Shown here piece after piece: positions 1 through 9,575 of a stretch of 64,000 bases of DNA. How positions within the stretch are numbered: the stretch's first letter is position 1; each line of letters starts with the position of its first letter. Under the pieces are notes generated by a model. The model ran no database searches. It saw only the letters and a program-made list of their open reading frames with translations, and was not told the DNA's origin. The translations under genes were made by a program, and so were the position numbers. Source of the DNA: Brachyspira hampsonii (lineage in GTDB: Bacteria > Spirochaetota > Brachyspiria > Brachyspirales > Brachyspiraceae); contig NZ_CP019914.1 of NCBI RefSeq assembly GCF_002214805.1, forward strand, positions 1,798,001-1,862,000, in the 5' to 3' direction.

Positions 1-59
1 TTTTTTGGAAATCTAGTTGAATCATATCTTGCAGGTATTATTGCTGTGATTTTAGCCAT
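1..59 (-). CDS. kdsB: 3-deoxy-manno-octulosonate cytidylyltransferase, 5' end only
   Basis: Only the first 19 codons are inside the window; the gene runs off the left edge. The visible N-terminus contains ITAIIPARYDSTRFPK, the nucleotide-binding start typical of CMP-KDO synthetase (family consensus IPARYxSTRxPxK). The enzyme activates KDO with CTP for lipooligosaccharide inner-core synthesis in the cytoplasm. The ATG at 57-59 is preceded on the minus strand by GGAG about 9 nt upstream. It is the last visible gene of a minus-strand run that includes the PTS EIIA gene 30 bp upstream. The identification rests on one short motif, but that motif is distinctive. Confidence 0.75.
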   Translation of the reverse strand, partial: MAKITAIIPARYDSTRFPK

Positions 60-89
60 TTTATTTAACTCCAATAATATTTATTTTTC

Positions 90-575
90 TTATTTAGAAT
101 TAAGCATTTCTTTGGATATATATATTAATTTTTCTTTAAATTCTTCTATAGTTTTTGATTCTAATAATACAACAGGATACATACTCATTCTTGAAATTTT
201 TGTGAATAGGGATAGAAGACCTAAATACTTTTCATTGCTGTTTTTATTAGTTAAAAACATTGTAAGTAAATGAACCGGTTTTTTATCAAGTGCTGAATAG
301 TTTAATCCTTTTTTTGATACGGCAAATATTATATCATTATCTTCTACTTGATTAGTTCTTACATGCGGAAAAGCAACGCCATATCCTAAGCCGCTGCTTA
401 TAATATCCTCTTTTTTATACATAGACTCTATTATCTGTGCTATATTTATTCTAAGTCCGTTAGCCTCTGAATATATTAACATTTCACTGATAGCTTCGTC
501 TTTATTATTTGCTTTTAAATCTAAAATGACATAAGAATTCTTTATGTATTTTTCAACATCACTTAATGAAATCAT
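90..575 (-). CDS. PTS EIIA domain protein (fructose/PtsN type)
   Basis: This is a single-domain EIIA protein of 161 aa. The motif GLGYGVAFPHVRT at residues 62-74 holds the phospho-accepting histidine (H71) of the fructose/mannitol/PtsN EIIA family. Such domains take phosphate from HPr or NPr and either pass it to a sugar-specific EIIB or act in regulation. No EIIB or EIIC gene is adjacent, which favours a regulatory PtsN-like role, although a separate partner elsewhere is possible. It lies in a minus-strand cluster with a small unknown gene and a lipoprotein gene upstream and kdsB 30 bp downstream. Confidence 0.8.
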   Translation of the reverse strand: MISLSDVEKYIKNSYVILDLKANNKDEAISEMLIYSEANGLRINIAQIIESMYKKEDIISSGLGYGVAFPHVRTNQVEDNDIIFAVSKKGLNYSALDKKPVHLLTMFLTNKNSNEKYLGLLSLFTKISRMSMYPVVLLESKTIEEFKEKLIYISKEMLNSK

Positions 576-630
576 ATAACTAAACCTTCATTGTATATAT
601 AATATAATAATTTAATATAAAAAATTCATA

Positions 631-1017
631 TTAAATTCCAAAATTATCTTTTAAATATTGCTTCATAGTATATTTTTTTTGTATTATTTCTAATGTGATA
701 TTAAGAGGATATATAGTTTTATAATTCTTGAAACTAATTCCTATAGTTTCATCATCTAGATCTATATCTCTGGACAAATCCCAATGACCTTTAAACTTTT
801 TTCTTATAACTTCGCCTATATAAGCACTTATAGAAAATATAAAATTTCTATTATCATCTCTTTCTAATACCAAATTCATTTTTTCTTTAAAAAATTTATC
901 TATTTCAAATAAACTTTCTATGGTATAATCAGCATGATAGCCTTCCCGCATCAGAAAATTACTTATCCAATCAGATGCCCTTGAAAGCTCATCTTGTGGT
1001 AAAAGGTATTTTGGCAT
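631..1017 (-). CDS. Conserved-looking protein of unknown function, 128 aa
   Basis: I do not recognise a family. The start chosen is the ATG at 1015-1017, which has AAGGAT at the right distance upstream on the minus strand; the reading frame extends further upstream but without an RBS. The protein starts MPKYLLPQDELSRASDWISN, has no signal peptide or membrane segment, and mixes charged and aromatic residues like a soluble cytoplasmic domain. It sits between a lipoprotein gene and the EIIA gene on the same strand with gaps of 70 and 55 bp, so co-transcription is plausible. Confidence 0.6.
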   Translation of the reverse strand: MPKYLLPQDELSRASDWISNFLMREGYHADYTIESLFEIDKFFKEKMNLVLERDDNRNFIFSISAYIGEVIRKKFKGHWDLSRDIDLDDETIGISFKNYKTIYPLNITLEIIQKKYTMKQYLKDNFGI

Positions 1018-1087
1018 AATATAAATCCTTGTTATAATATTACATTTTATTTTATAATATGTCAACTTATAATTTAATATAAAATTA

Positions 1088-1528
1088 TTATAAATTTGTA
1101 CTATCATTTAATAGTTTATAAAACCAAGTATTTTTAGAATTATTCAAAGGAAGTATGTATTTTTCACCGTCAATATCTGTAAATAGAATTTGATTTTTAG
1201 TATAATTAATAGTCATTTCAGTATTTTCAAGATTCAAATTTTTTACATTATTAGTATTGTTAATATCTTCTATATATTTTGCTTTTTCTATGTTTTTTAC
1301 AATTTGATTTCCGTTTTTATTGTTTATAGTTCCGTAAATGTATGTTAATTTATTTAAGCTGTTTGTATCCTCTCTTTTGAATAAAATAAAAGTTAATGTT
1401 TCATTAGTAAGTTTATTTCCTTTAATATCTTCATCAAATATTAAAATACTCACTTTATCACTAACATACATATTGCAGCCTGCTAAAAATAGCAATGTAA
1501 ATAATAATATTAAATAAATTCTTTTCAT
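1088..1528 (-). CDS. Small lipoprotein, unknown function
   Basis: The N-terminus from the ATG at 1526-1528 is a lipoprotein signal peptide: MKR, a hydrophobic stretch, then the lipobox LAGC with the lipidated Cys at residue 18. The mature part, about 128 aa, is rich in Asn, Lys and Thr and looks like a beta-rich surface or periplasmic domain. Another in-frame ATG lies at 1535-1537 (MSYMKR); the internal start gives the cleaner signal peptide. No clear Shine-Dalgarno is seen for either. The role is unknown. Confidence 0.65.
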   Translation of the reverse strand: MKRIYLILLFTLLFLAGCNMYVSDKVSILIFDEDIKGNKLTNETLTFILFKREDTNSLNKLTYIYGTINNKNGNQIVKNIEKAKYIEDINNTNNVKNLNLENTEMTINYTKNQILFTDIDGEKYILPLNNSKNTWFYKLLNDSTNL

Positions 1529-1610
1529 ATAAGACATTACTAAAATATAAAACAAATCAAATGATAAAAAATAATATAAAATATATTTTTTATATGTTCG
1601 TTTTTTTCAC

Positions 1611-1638
1611 TTGAAATTTATATTTTATGTTATATTAT
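1611..1638 (+). promoter_or_regulatory. Probable sigma-70 promoter of eno
   Basis: TTGAAA at 1611-1616 and TATTAT at 1633-1638 are separated by 16 bp, about 34 bp ahead of the enolase start. An AAGGAG ribosome binding site follows at 1659-1664. The surroundings are extremely AT-rich, so the exact -10 is uncertain. Confidence 0.45.
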
Positions 1639-1653
1639 ATATAAGAATTATAA

Positions 1654-2967
<1,314 letters not shown>

Positions 2968-3018
2968 CAATGTTAATTAAGCATTAAATAATAAATTTAG
3001 CTTTAAAGCTAATATAAT

Positions 3019-3056
3019 GAGGTAATGACAATATTCTGTTGTTGCCTCTTTTTTTA
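3019..3056 (+). terminator. Terminator-like hairpin after eno
   Basis: GAGGTAATGACAA at 3019-3031 can pair imperfectly with TTGTTGCCTC ending at 3048, followed by a run of Ts. It lies about 50 bp after the eno stop codon. Confidence 0.5.
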
Positions 3057-3126
3057 TTAACAATAGTTTTAATTCTAGAGCAAAATTATACACCCCCACT
3101 TCTTTTGTTGTCACAAAGAAGCAAAA

Positions 3127-3650
3127 TACTTTGAATTTTAGCCTCATACTGTTTTGTGATTTAAATAACATTTGTTAGTACCCGCCCAAGCGAATTTAAA
3201 TTTATAGCTTATCCTCCGCACGCTAAATGAAACAAAAAATATAAATCTATTAATAATACAATTTTTACTATATTCTAAAATCTATTATGCGTGCGTTAAA
3301 GAAGTCCTAAACCTAATAAAAATTGGGTGGGCTGCTAAAAATTCTTTTTAAACAATAAAGAAAGTTAAAAATTACAATTGCAGATTGAAATAATAAGTCT
3401 AGAGGGTGGGAATTAGAATAAGTCAAAAAATTTAAAAACTTTTCTCAATCCCCGCCCTTTAGAGTTTATTGCTTTACTTCGAATTTTAGCCTTATACTGT
3501 TTTGTGATTTAAATAACATTTATTAGTACCCACCCAAGCGAATTTAAATTTATAGTACATTCACCGCACGCTAAATGAAACAAAAAATATAAATCTATTA
3601 ATAATACAATTTTTACTATATTCCAAAATCTATTTTGCGTGCGTTAAAAG
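3127..3650. repeat. Host intergenic nested inverted repeat, locus 1
   Basis: Two direct copies of an approximately 348-bp unit, the first incomplete. The short hairpin module CCGCACGC...GCGTGCG occurs at 3216-3295 and again at 3564-3643. Between them lies a long module with outer arms TTGGGTGGGC (3324) and ACCCACCCAAG (3528) and inner arms CTAGAGGGTGGG (3399) and CCCCGCCCTTTAG (3450). The first unit keeps only the right half of the long module. The same family recurs at four other places in the window, always outside the prophage. There is no open reading frame of note. The rest of the eno-hemerythrin gap (3651-3831) holds nothing recognisable beyond the leader of the next gene. Confidence 0.85.
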
Positions 3651-3831
3651 AAGTTCTAGGTTTAGTATTCGTTTAATTTATTTAGTTTTAATTGTTTGAT
3701 TATACTAACAAAATAATAAAATTTTAATAAATTTCATTTTTATCTTTAAAAATACAGAAATATTTATATAATAAATAGTATATATATTACGATATTAAAC
3801 ATAATTGTCTTTTTTTATTTAAGGAATAATT

Positions 3832-4275
3832 ATGAGCAACAAATATATAGTATGGGAAGATAAATATAAAGTAGGATATAAAAGAATAGATGATCAGCAT
3901 TTGGAATTAATAGAGATAATTAATGATTTGCATGATTGTATGGATAATAAAGATTCAAAAGATGAATCTCTTAAATCCCAGTTTAAAAAGGCTTTAATAA
4001 AAACTGTGGATTATGTAGCATATCATTTTTCTTGTGAAGAAAAAATAATGCATGCTATTAAATACAATAAAATAATAGAACATTCTTCATATCATAGGGA
4101 ATTTACACAAACAATTTATAATTATGTAAAATCTTATGAAAATGGTTCTTTAGATGCTATTAATAATTTAGTTCAGTATCTAAAAGATTGGTTTTTAAAT
4201 CATATTTTAGTTACAGATAAAAAATTTATAAAGGAAGTTAAGGAAACATTAGAAAAACTTTCTAAAGAAGAATAA
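3832..4275 (+). CDS. Bacteriohemerythrin
   Basis: A 147-aa single-domain hemerythrin, an O2-binding non-haem di-iron four-helix bundle. The ligand pattern is complete: W8 and the GYKRIDDQHLELIEIIN motif, then YHFSCEEKIM, then HSSYHREF, then WFLNHILVTDKKF. In anaerobes such proteins bind or deliver oxygen or help tolerance to it. RBS AAGGA lies upstream. A second paralogue follows after 12 bp, so the two form an operon. No fused chemoreceptor or signalling domain is present. Confidence 0.93.
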   Translation: MSNKYIVWEDKYKVGYKRIDDQHLELIEIINDLHDCMDNKDSKDESLKSQFKKALIKTVDYVAYHFSCEEKIMHAIKYNKIIEHSSYHREFTQTIYNYVKSYENGSLDAINNLVQYLKDWFLNHILVTDKKFIKEVKETLEKLSKEE

Positions 4276-4287
4276 GGAGCTTTAATT

Positions 4288-4761
4288 ATGGATCAAATGG
4301 CAGAAATTATTGTTAAAAAAGGCTGGATTAAATGGGAAGAGAGATTCAAAACTGGTTATAAAAGAATAGATAATCAGCATAAAGAGCTAGTTAATATTAT
4401 AAATGATCTTTATGAAACAGGTGTTAAAGGTGATATTGGAGATGATGAGGTACAAAAAGCATTCAAAGAAATAATTAAAAGAACTATAGACTATGCTACT
4501 TATCACTTTGCTTATGAAGAAAAGATTATGAATGCCATAAATTACTCCGCATCTAAGGACCATATATCTAAACACAGAGCATTCTCTCTTAAAATAGTTG
4601 ATGAAGTTAATAGATATGAGAAAGGTGATGATTTGGTAATTAAAGATTTTATTACTTTTTTAAAAGATTGGCTGCTTAATCATATTGTGCTTGAAGATAA
4701 AAAATTCATAGCTGAAGTAAAAACTACATTAGCTAAAATGTATGAAGAAGAAATGAATTGA
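4288..4761 (+). CDS. Bacteriohemerythrin, tandem paralogue
   Basis: A 157-aa paralogue of the upstream hemerythrin, with a 10-aa N-terminal extension. All di-iron ligand motifs are retained: GYKRIDNQHKELVNIIN, YHFAYEEKIM, DHISKHRAF and WLLNHIVLEDKKF. The start at 4288 has AAGGAG at 4274-4279, just past the stop of the first gene, indicating translation from a shared message. Two tandem copies suggest dosage or slightly different O2 affinities; this is inference. Confidence 0.93.
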   Translation: MDQMAEIIVKKGWIKWEERFKTGYKRIDNQHKELVNIINDLYETGVKGDIGDDEVQKAFKEIIKRTIDYATYHFAYEEKIMNAINYSASKDHISKHRAFSLKIVDEVNRYEKGDDLVIKDFITFLKDWLLNHIVLEDKKFIAEVKTTLAKMYEEEMN

Positions 4762-4779
4762 TTTTATTATTTTATAAAT

Positions 4780-4813
4780 AAAGCCCTATATTAAAAATGA
4801 TAGGGCTTTATTT
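4780..4813. terminator. Bidirectional terminator between hemerythrin and sirtuin genes
   Basis: AAAGCCCTA at 4780-4788 pairs with TAGGGCTTT at 4801-4809. A-rich sequence precedes and T-rich sequence follows the stem, so it can serve both convergent genes. Confidence 0.8.
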
Positions 4814-4825
4814 ATTAATTACAAT

Positions 4826-5557
4826 TTATAAATATTTTTCTATTTCTGTAAATGCAACCCCTGCTTTTTCTTGTATATAAATATCAACTATAGAATTAGT
4901 AAAGCTGGAAGGTGCAGGGTTAATCTCCATAATTTTTGCTCTGGACATTTTAGCTATATGAGGAATCTGAGCTGCCGGCATTACTTCGCCGCCTGTACCT
5001 ATTATAATAAATAAGTCGCTTTTTTGAGCATCTTCTATTGAAGAGTTGAAATCTATTGCAGGGAGCTGTTCTCCAAAAAATACAAAATCAGGTTTTAAAG
5101 TAGAGCCGCATTTTTCACATGAAGGCGGATCCATAGCAAGTATTTCTTTACTGATTTTATATCTTGTTTTACATTTCATACATACTGCATATTTAGCTGT
5201 GCCATGAAGTTCATATACTATTTTACTTCCGGCTTCCTGATGAAGATTATCAATATTTTGAGTAATTACACTTCTCATAATACCCATCTTTTCTAAATTG
5301 GCTAATACTATATGAGCCTTATTAGGTTTTACATATGTAATAGGATCATAAAAAACTTTTTTCAAAGATTTCCAAGACTCTTTTTGATGTTTTACAAAAT
5401 ACGAAATTTCAGCGAACTGACTCCCATGTTTTTCCCAAAGACCGTTTTCGCCTCTGAATGGAGGTACTCCGCTTTCTACACTTATGCCTGCTCCTGTAAA
5501 AGCTACTGCATATTTTGATTCTTTTATTGTTTGTGCTATTAATTTATAATCTGTCAT
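4826..5557 (-). CDS. cobB: SIR2-family NAD-dependent protein deacylase
   Basis: A 243-aa sirtuin. The NAD-binding motifs GAGISVESGVPPFRG (about residues 22-36) and TQNIDNLHQEAG are intact, the catalytic His is in the ELHG motif, and two zinc-binding cysteine pairs are seen as CMKC and CEKC. KPDFVFFGEQLP is also typical. It removes acyl groups from lysines using NAD+, giving nicotinamide and O-acetyl-ADP-ribose. Length matches bacterial CobB. Together with Rex next door it is a second NAD-linked regulator, but the two are divergent and no functional link is shown. Confidence 0.93.
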   Translation of the reverse strand: MTDYKLIAQTIKESKYAVAFTGAGISVESGVPPFRGENGLWEKHGSQFAEISYFVKHQKESWKSLKKVFYDPITYVKPNKAHIVLANLEKMGIMRSVITQNIDNLHQEAGSKIVYELHGTAKYAVCMKCKTRYKISKEILAMDPPSCEKCGSTLKPDFVFFGEQLPAIDFNSSIEDAQKSDLFIIIGTGGEVMPAAQIPHIAKMSRAKIMEINPAPSSFTNSIVDIYIQEKAGVAFTEIEKYL

Positions 5558-5740
5558 AATTATTTATTATATAATATAATCAATTTTTTTTCCAGCAAAA
5601 TAAAAAATAAATACTTAAAAATGAAAATTATATATTATTAATTCTTTCAAATAAATAACAATATATAAAAAAATATTATTAATGTTCTTTGATTAATATC
5701 TTATTTCTCATAAAATAGGCATTCTATAATAATATTTTTA

Positions 5741-5777
5741 TTGACAGATAACTTTAATATGTTATAATATAACATAT
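5741..5777 (+). promoter_or_regulatory. rex promoter with overlapping palindromic operator
   Basis: TTGACA (5741-5746) and TATAAT (5763-5768) form a consensus promoter with a 16-bp spacer. The -10 box is the centre of an almost perfect 21-bp palindrome at 5757-5777 with arms ATATGTTATA and TATAACATAT. Rex operators are palindromes of the TTGTTAA-N4-TTAACAA type, so TGTTA...TAACA arms over the -10 fit Rex autorepression. The spacing differs from that consensus, so the assignment is an inference. Confidence 0.55.
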
Positions 5778-5818
5778 TGTTTTATAGTAAACTAGAAGAA
5801 AAAATTTAAGGATATATT

Positions 5819-6481
5819 ATGATTAGCAGAACACAAATTATGCGTTTATTAAAATACAAGAATGCTCTAAGACGCATGAAAAGTTTTGGATTTATAAAAG
5901 CATATTCCAATAATTTGGGAGATGCAATAGGTATAACTTCAGTTCAGGTAAGAAAGGATTTTTCATTATTTAATATATCTGGAAACAAAAAGGGCGGGTA
6001 TAATATAGATGATTTACTAGAGCAAATCGACAGCATATTAGGAAAGCAAATATCTCATAATATTATACTAGTAGGATATGGTAAAATAGGAAAAGCCTTG
6101 GTTAATTACAGAGGATTTGAAAGCGAATCTATAAAGATAGTTGCCGCATTTGATCATAATCCTGAAAAAATAGATAGAGATGCTGCCATTCCTATACTTC
6201 CTATAGAGGAGTTAAAGGATTTTATAATCAATAATAAAATAGAAATAGCAATATTAACTGTACCTGATTTGGAAGCTCAAAGAATGTTTGATGTTATATG
6301 TAATGCAGGTATAAAAGGGGTTTTAAATTTCGCACCTATAAAACTTTTAGAGAGACCTGATTGTATAATTAATGATGTTAATATAGCTGATGAAATTGAA
6401 TCTTTATTCTACTTTATAAATGATGTGAAAGATACTAATTATTCTTCTGTAAAGAAGCATAAAGAAAAGTCAGATAAATAA
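5819..6481 (+). CDS. rex: Redox-sensing transcriptional repressor Rex
   Basis: A 220-aa Rex. The N-terminal winged helix (about residues 1-75) contains the recognition segment SVQVRKDFSLF (41-51), and the Rossmann domain has GYGKIG at 86-91. Rex binds DNA when NAD+ is high and is released by NADH, controlling fermentation and redox genes. RBS AAGGAT precedes the ATG. The stop codon is followed within one base by the left attachment site of the prophage, so the native 3' end of the rex transcript is displaced. The coding sequence itself is not disrupted. Confidence 0.92.
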   Translation: MISRTQIMRLLKYKNALRRMKSFGFIKAYSNNLGDAIGITSVQVRKDFSLFNISGNKKGGYNIDDLLEQIDSILGKQISHNIILVGYGKIGKALVNYRGFESESIKIVAAFDHNPEKIDRDAAIPILPIEELKDFIINNKIEIAILTVPDLEAQRMFDVICNAGIKGVLNFAPIKLLERPDCIINDVNIADEIESLFYFINDVKDTNYSSVKKHKEKSDK

Positions 6482-6482
6482 T

Positions 6483-6516
6483 AATTTTTATTAGCAGCAA
6501 TAAAAAATAATAATTT
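6483..6516 (+). other. Putative attL
   Basis: This 34-bp sequence starts one base after the rex stop codon and recurs in the same orientation at 47001-47034 with two differences (GC versus AT in the middle). The two exact runs are 14 bp (AATTTTTATTAGCA) and 17 bp. Integration behind rex, without damage to the coding sequence, would leave such a direct repeat. The core is AT-rich, so chance similarity is a mild concern, but its placement at both edges of the phage genes supports the call. Confidence 0.7.
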
Positions 6517-6829
6517 TAACGAATTTCAAAAGAATATGGAAAGCGGTACAGGTTTCAAAATCTTCGTTCATAATAAAAATCGACACAATAAAAAATCTAG
6601 TATGCGTAAAAAACATACTAGATTTTAAACAAAATCAATTTTTAAAAATCTCGAAAATAAAAGCAAATAAAAAGTTTTTTTATAACTTTTTTAATATAAA
6701 TATGAGCATATCTTTTAACTATCCATCAGTTAAAAAAATAACAAATCAATACAACATAAATTTATTTAAATCATTCGGGCAGTTCTTAGCCTTAAACAAT
6801 TTTCAAAAATATTTATGCGGAGCAGTGCT
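6517..6829. other. Left end of prophage, non-coding
   Basis: No gene is seen. The stretch holds AACGAATTT at 6518 and GAAAGCGGTACA at 6539, both of which occur inverted near the right end (46870-46916). It also has a perfect 13-bp-armed hairpin at 6592-6626 and an 8-bp inverted repeat TTTTAACT/AGTTAAAA around 6713-6736 that could be an operator ahead of the early operon. I could not pick a convincing promoter. Confidence 0.5.
6592..6626. terminator. Strong hairpin, probable bidirectional terminator
   Basis: AAAATCTAGTATG (6592-6604) pairs perfectly with CATACTAGATTTT (6614-6626) around a 9-base loop, with A-rich and T-rich flanks. It probably insulates rex from the early phage operon. Confidence 0.65.
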
Positions 6830-7771
6830 ATGACTACAGAAACACCAGAAGTAAAAAGCGAATACTTAATAGCAGCGTACGGCGATACTATGCTTGACAG
6901 AGGCTTTACATCGATACCGAACACATTAATTTATTACAGAAAAAGACTAGGACTTACTGCAAGCGAGTTTGAGTTTATAATCGCTGTAATGAGTTTGAGC
7001 TGGAGAGAAGAAAAAGAAATCAGAGATAAAGAAATCAATCCGACGACTCAGCATTATTGCAGACAAAGACAGAGTTTATATGCAAAAGGCTATTTAACTT
7101 TTTCAAGTAGGAATATATATAAAAATAATATATTCAGGGGAAAAGGAACAGTATATAATTTCTCAGGATTAAAAAAAGCTATAGAGATGCTAGTAGAAGA
7201 AGACAGAGCAATACAAAATATGGATGCACCTGTAGAACAGAAATATGATGAGCCTAGTTTGTTTAATGATGATGTAAGCACTGAACCTTTGCAGCCTCCG
7301 AAATTAATCAAAGAGGAAAAAGAAAAAAGCGAAGAAGAAAAAACTCCTGAGGAAAAAGAAGAGGATAAAAAGCAGGAAGAGTTTTTAGAAAAATACAATG
7401 AGCTTCATAAAGAATTAATAGGCGTTAAAATAAATCATAAATATCATAAAGTATATACTAGCTTTTTAATTGATATATTCAAAAAACGTGTGCATGATAA
7501 TTTTGATGAAGCCTTATCTATAGTAAAGTTTAATTTTTTAAAATTATCATTGAATAAAAGATATTCATTAAAACTGCAAGACTTATTAAGAATGGCTTTA
7601 TGTCAAAAAAATGAAAGTCATCAAAATAATAACAACAAAGAAAATAAAACTGACAGCGATAAAAGATATGCAATCCCTCGAGGACTTGATAAATTAGATT
7701 TCTTATTAAATGAATTAGAAAAAGGAGGAAACATAAATGAAGCGTATGCTAAAATTACAAATTGCGGATAG
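6830..7771 (+). CDS. Phage replication initiator-like HTH protein
   Basis: A 313-aa protein, first gene of the early operon. The N-terminal 100 residues (GFTSIPNTLIYYRKRLGLTASEFEF...) resemble the winged-helix domain found in phage replication initiators, including a FRGKGTVYNFSGL beta-hairpin region. The middle is a highly charged Glu/Lys linker and the C-terminus is an alpha-helical domain. The DnaC-like loader gene overlaps its 3' end by 35 bp, the usual initiator-loader pairing. The ATG at 6830 is preferred over 6815 because GGAG lies 7 nt upstream of it. The initiator role is inferred from context and weak similarity. Confidence 0.65.
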   Translation: MTTETPEVKSEYLIAAYGDTMLDRGFTSIPNTLIYYRKRLGLTASEFEFIIAVMSLSWREEKEIRDKEINPTTQHYCRQRQSLYAKGYLTFSSRNIYKNNIFRGKGTVYNFSGLKKAIEMLVEEDRAIQNMDAPVEQKYDEPSLFNDDVSTEPLQPPKLIKEEKEKSEEEKTPEEKEEDKKQEEFLEKYNELHKELIGVKINHKYHKVYTSFLIDIFKKRVHDNFDEALSIVKFNFLKLSLNKRYSLKLQDLLRMALCQKNESHQNNNNKENKTDSDKRYAIPRGLDKLDFLLNELEKGGNINEAYAKITNCG

Positions 7772-8597
7772 CAGTTACTGTCTGCAAAGTTATAAAAGGC
7801 ATTTAGAAGAATTGAAAAAAACTGCAAGAGATGGAAAAGATCCTTACTGCACAAAATGCGATGAATACGGATTTGTGAAACATACTAATTCAGAAATATT
7901 TTCTGCAAGAAAAAATCTAGTTCCTATTGTTTGTTATTGTGTAAGTGATGAAAAAAGTAAGATAGAAAGAAAAATAGAGGACTTAGAAATAATAATAAAA
8001 AGATATAATACTGTATTTAATAAATTAGACAATGATATGACATTAAATATTTTTGCAGAAAAGTTTAATAATCAAAAGTTAGTAAGCAGTATAAAAAAAT
8101 ATTTAGAGTTAGGAAGTATGAACTCACTTTATATTGAAGGAGAAAGCGGAACAGGTAAAACTACAATGCTTAAAATGTTATGGCAGATATATGCTATTAA
8201 TAATATTAAAGCATTGTATATGAAGGCATCTATTTTTGAAGATATGCATAAAAACTTATTTAATAAAAATGCACAGGATAGAGATTTGAAATCAAGTATA
8301 GATGCCAAAATAGATAATATAAAATTTGCAGATATTATTATGATAGACGACATTGACAGTGTAGGTTTCCATTATGCTGCTGAAGGCTATTATAAATTAT
8401 TTGATAAAATCAGAGAATTAGAAAAAACAGTGATACTAACATCAAATAAAAGCTATATAGGTTTAATGAACAGTCTAAATATTAAAACAAGAAAAGATAA
8501 TATTGAGGAAATCAAAGGCAGGCTTACAAGCAGATTAAAGAACTTAAATATTATAGAACTAGAAATGCAGAAGTATAAAGAATTAATAACTGCTTAA
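7737..8597 (+). CDS. DnaC-like AAA+ helicase loader
   Basis: A 286-aa ATPase. Walker A is GESGTGKT (residues 135-142) and Walker B is IIMIDDID (200-207), with the TSNK sensor-1 region downstream. Four cysteines in the N-terminal part (C38, C41, C66, C68) suggest a zinc site, as in many phage DnaC/IstB-type loaders. It should load the host replicative helicase at the phage origin, together with the initiator encoded just upstream. RBS AGGAGG precedes the ATG, inside the end of the previous gene. Confidence 0.85.
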   Translation: MKRMLKLQIADSSYCLQSYKRHLEELKKTARDGKDPYCTKCDEYGFVKHTNSEIFSARKNLVPIVCYCVSDEKSKIERKIEDLEIIIKRYNTVFNKLDNDMTLNIFAEKFNNQKLVSSIKKYLELGSMNSLYIEGESGTGKTTMLKMLWQIYAINNIKALYMKASIFEDMHKNLFNKNAQDRDLKSSIDAKIDNIKFADIIMIDDIDSVGFHYAAEGYYKLFDKIRELEKTVILTSNKSYIGLMNSLNIKTRKDNIEEIKGRLTSRLKNLNIIELEMQKYKELITA

Positions 8598-8656
8598 ATA
8601 GTCAAAATATTATTTTGATTATTTTTATAAGATTTTATTAAAAGAGGAAAATATGT

Positions 8657-8926
8657 ATGCTAACTATAATAACTGATGATAATCTATTTGTTATTGAAAA
8701 ACCTACACACATATATACGGACATTGTTCGTGTTAATTTATTCGGAATAAGAAATGAATATATTTTAATTATTGAAAATGATAAAGGAAACAAATTCCTT
8801 GTTTTATCTTCTGTTTGTTCAGATACTATTGATAGAGCATATACCGAACTTCGTGATAAAATCATAGATAATAATAATAATAATATAAAAACAGATTTAG
8901 TTATTGATTTTACAAATTATAAATAA
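8657..8926 (+). CDS. Small phage protein of unknown function
   Basis: An 89-aa acidic, probably beta-rich soluble protein with no recognisable motif. RBS AGAGG lies before it. An ATG 4 bases earlier at 8653 opens a frame that stops after 7 codons, so 8657 is the start. It is part of the early operon and ends 11 bp before the next gene. Confidence 0.55.
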   Translation: MLTIITDDNLFVIEKPTHIYTDIVRVNLFGIRNEYILIIENDKGNKFLVLSSVCSDTIDRAYTELRDKIIDNNNNNIKTDLVIDFTNYK

Positions 8927-8937
8927 GGAGATAAAAA

Positions 8938-9213
8938 ATGTATTTAGATGAATTATGTAGGCATTACATTCAAACTAAATTGGCTATTTTAGAAATGATA
9001 TTAAATAGAATAGCAGAGGAATATCCAGACTTAAACAACTCTATGGTGATAAAAAGAAACAGATTAGAAATTAATAGTGATTTATGCGGATGTTATATAG
9101 ATATAGATGACGGATTATTCAAAATATGTTTTGATGGAAAAGCACCATATTGCTATGAAGAGTCAGAATCTTTGATATTGGATATAGGAGAGCAAATTAG
9201 TGAAAATGAATAG
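8938..9213 (+). CDS. Small phage protein of unknown function
   Basis: A 91-aa acidic protein with an N-terminal helical segment (LCRHYIQTKLAILEMILNRI) and a C-terminal half with several Cys (LCGCYIDIDDG). A strong AAGGAG RBS supports translation. No family recognised; an early-region accessory gene. Confidence 0.55.
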   Translation: MYLDELCRHYIQTKLAILEMILNRIAEEYPDLNNSMVIKRNRLEINSDLCGCYIDIDDGLFKICFDGKAPYCYEESESLILDIGEQISENE

Positions 9214-9284
9214 TACTATGTTTATAAGCTGTTAACAATGTTGATAACTTGTAAATAAGATGTTCAAAAATCAGGAGATAAAAA

Positions 9285-9575
9285 ATGAGTAAAGAAGATT
9301 TAATTATTAATGAATGCGAAGAGCTTAAAAACTTATTAATTAAAAAGAATAAAGATTATGGAAACAGTTATGACAAAACATTAGATGAGTTTGGAACACA
9401 GATTGGGTTAGTAAGAATAGAAGATAAATTAAACAGATTAAAAACTCTTATACTATCAAAAGAAGAGCCAATGGTTGAAGAAAGTATTATTGATACTGCA
9501 ATTGATATAGCAGGATATGCAGTTCTTTTTAGCATTTACTTAAAAGAAAAAGAAGAGAATAATAATGAGAAGTGA
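9285..9575 (+). CDS. Nmad1/DUF1599-type nucleotide-modification-associated protein
   Basis: A 96-aa protein with the pattern KNKDYGNSYDKT, then GLVRIEDKLNRLKTL, then DTAIDIAGYAVL. This matches the small phage domain known as Nmad1 (DUF1599), an all-alpha fold distantly related to MazG-like NTP pyrophosphatases and associated with modified nucleotides in phages. The acidic and Lys/Arg residues of the KxDYG, RIxDKLxR and DxxxDxAGY motifs are present. The function here is not proven. RBS AGGAG lies upstream; the HNH gene overlaps its end by 11 bp. Confidence 0.75.
   Translation: MSKEDLIINECEELKNLLIKKNKDYGNSYDKTLDEFGTQIGLVRIEDKLNRLKTLILSKEEPMVEESIIDTAIDIAGYAVLFSIYLKEKEENNNEK

Noticed and set aside
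46-273. Plus-strand 75-aa frame at the left edge
   Set aside because: Antisense to the EIIA gene and the kdsB start; no RBS.
2977-3171. Minus-strand 64-aa frame after eno
   Set aside because: It lies within the eno terminator and repeat unit and lacks an RBS.
3127-3650. Insertion sequence remnant
   Set aside because: No transposase fragment and no target duplication was seen in any of the five repeat loci; described as a repeat family instead.
7090-7398. Minus-strand Ser/Phe-rich frame opposite the initiator gene
   Set aside because: It is the reverse complement of a Glu/Lys-rich linker, which always gives Ser/Phe/Leu-rich shadows.
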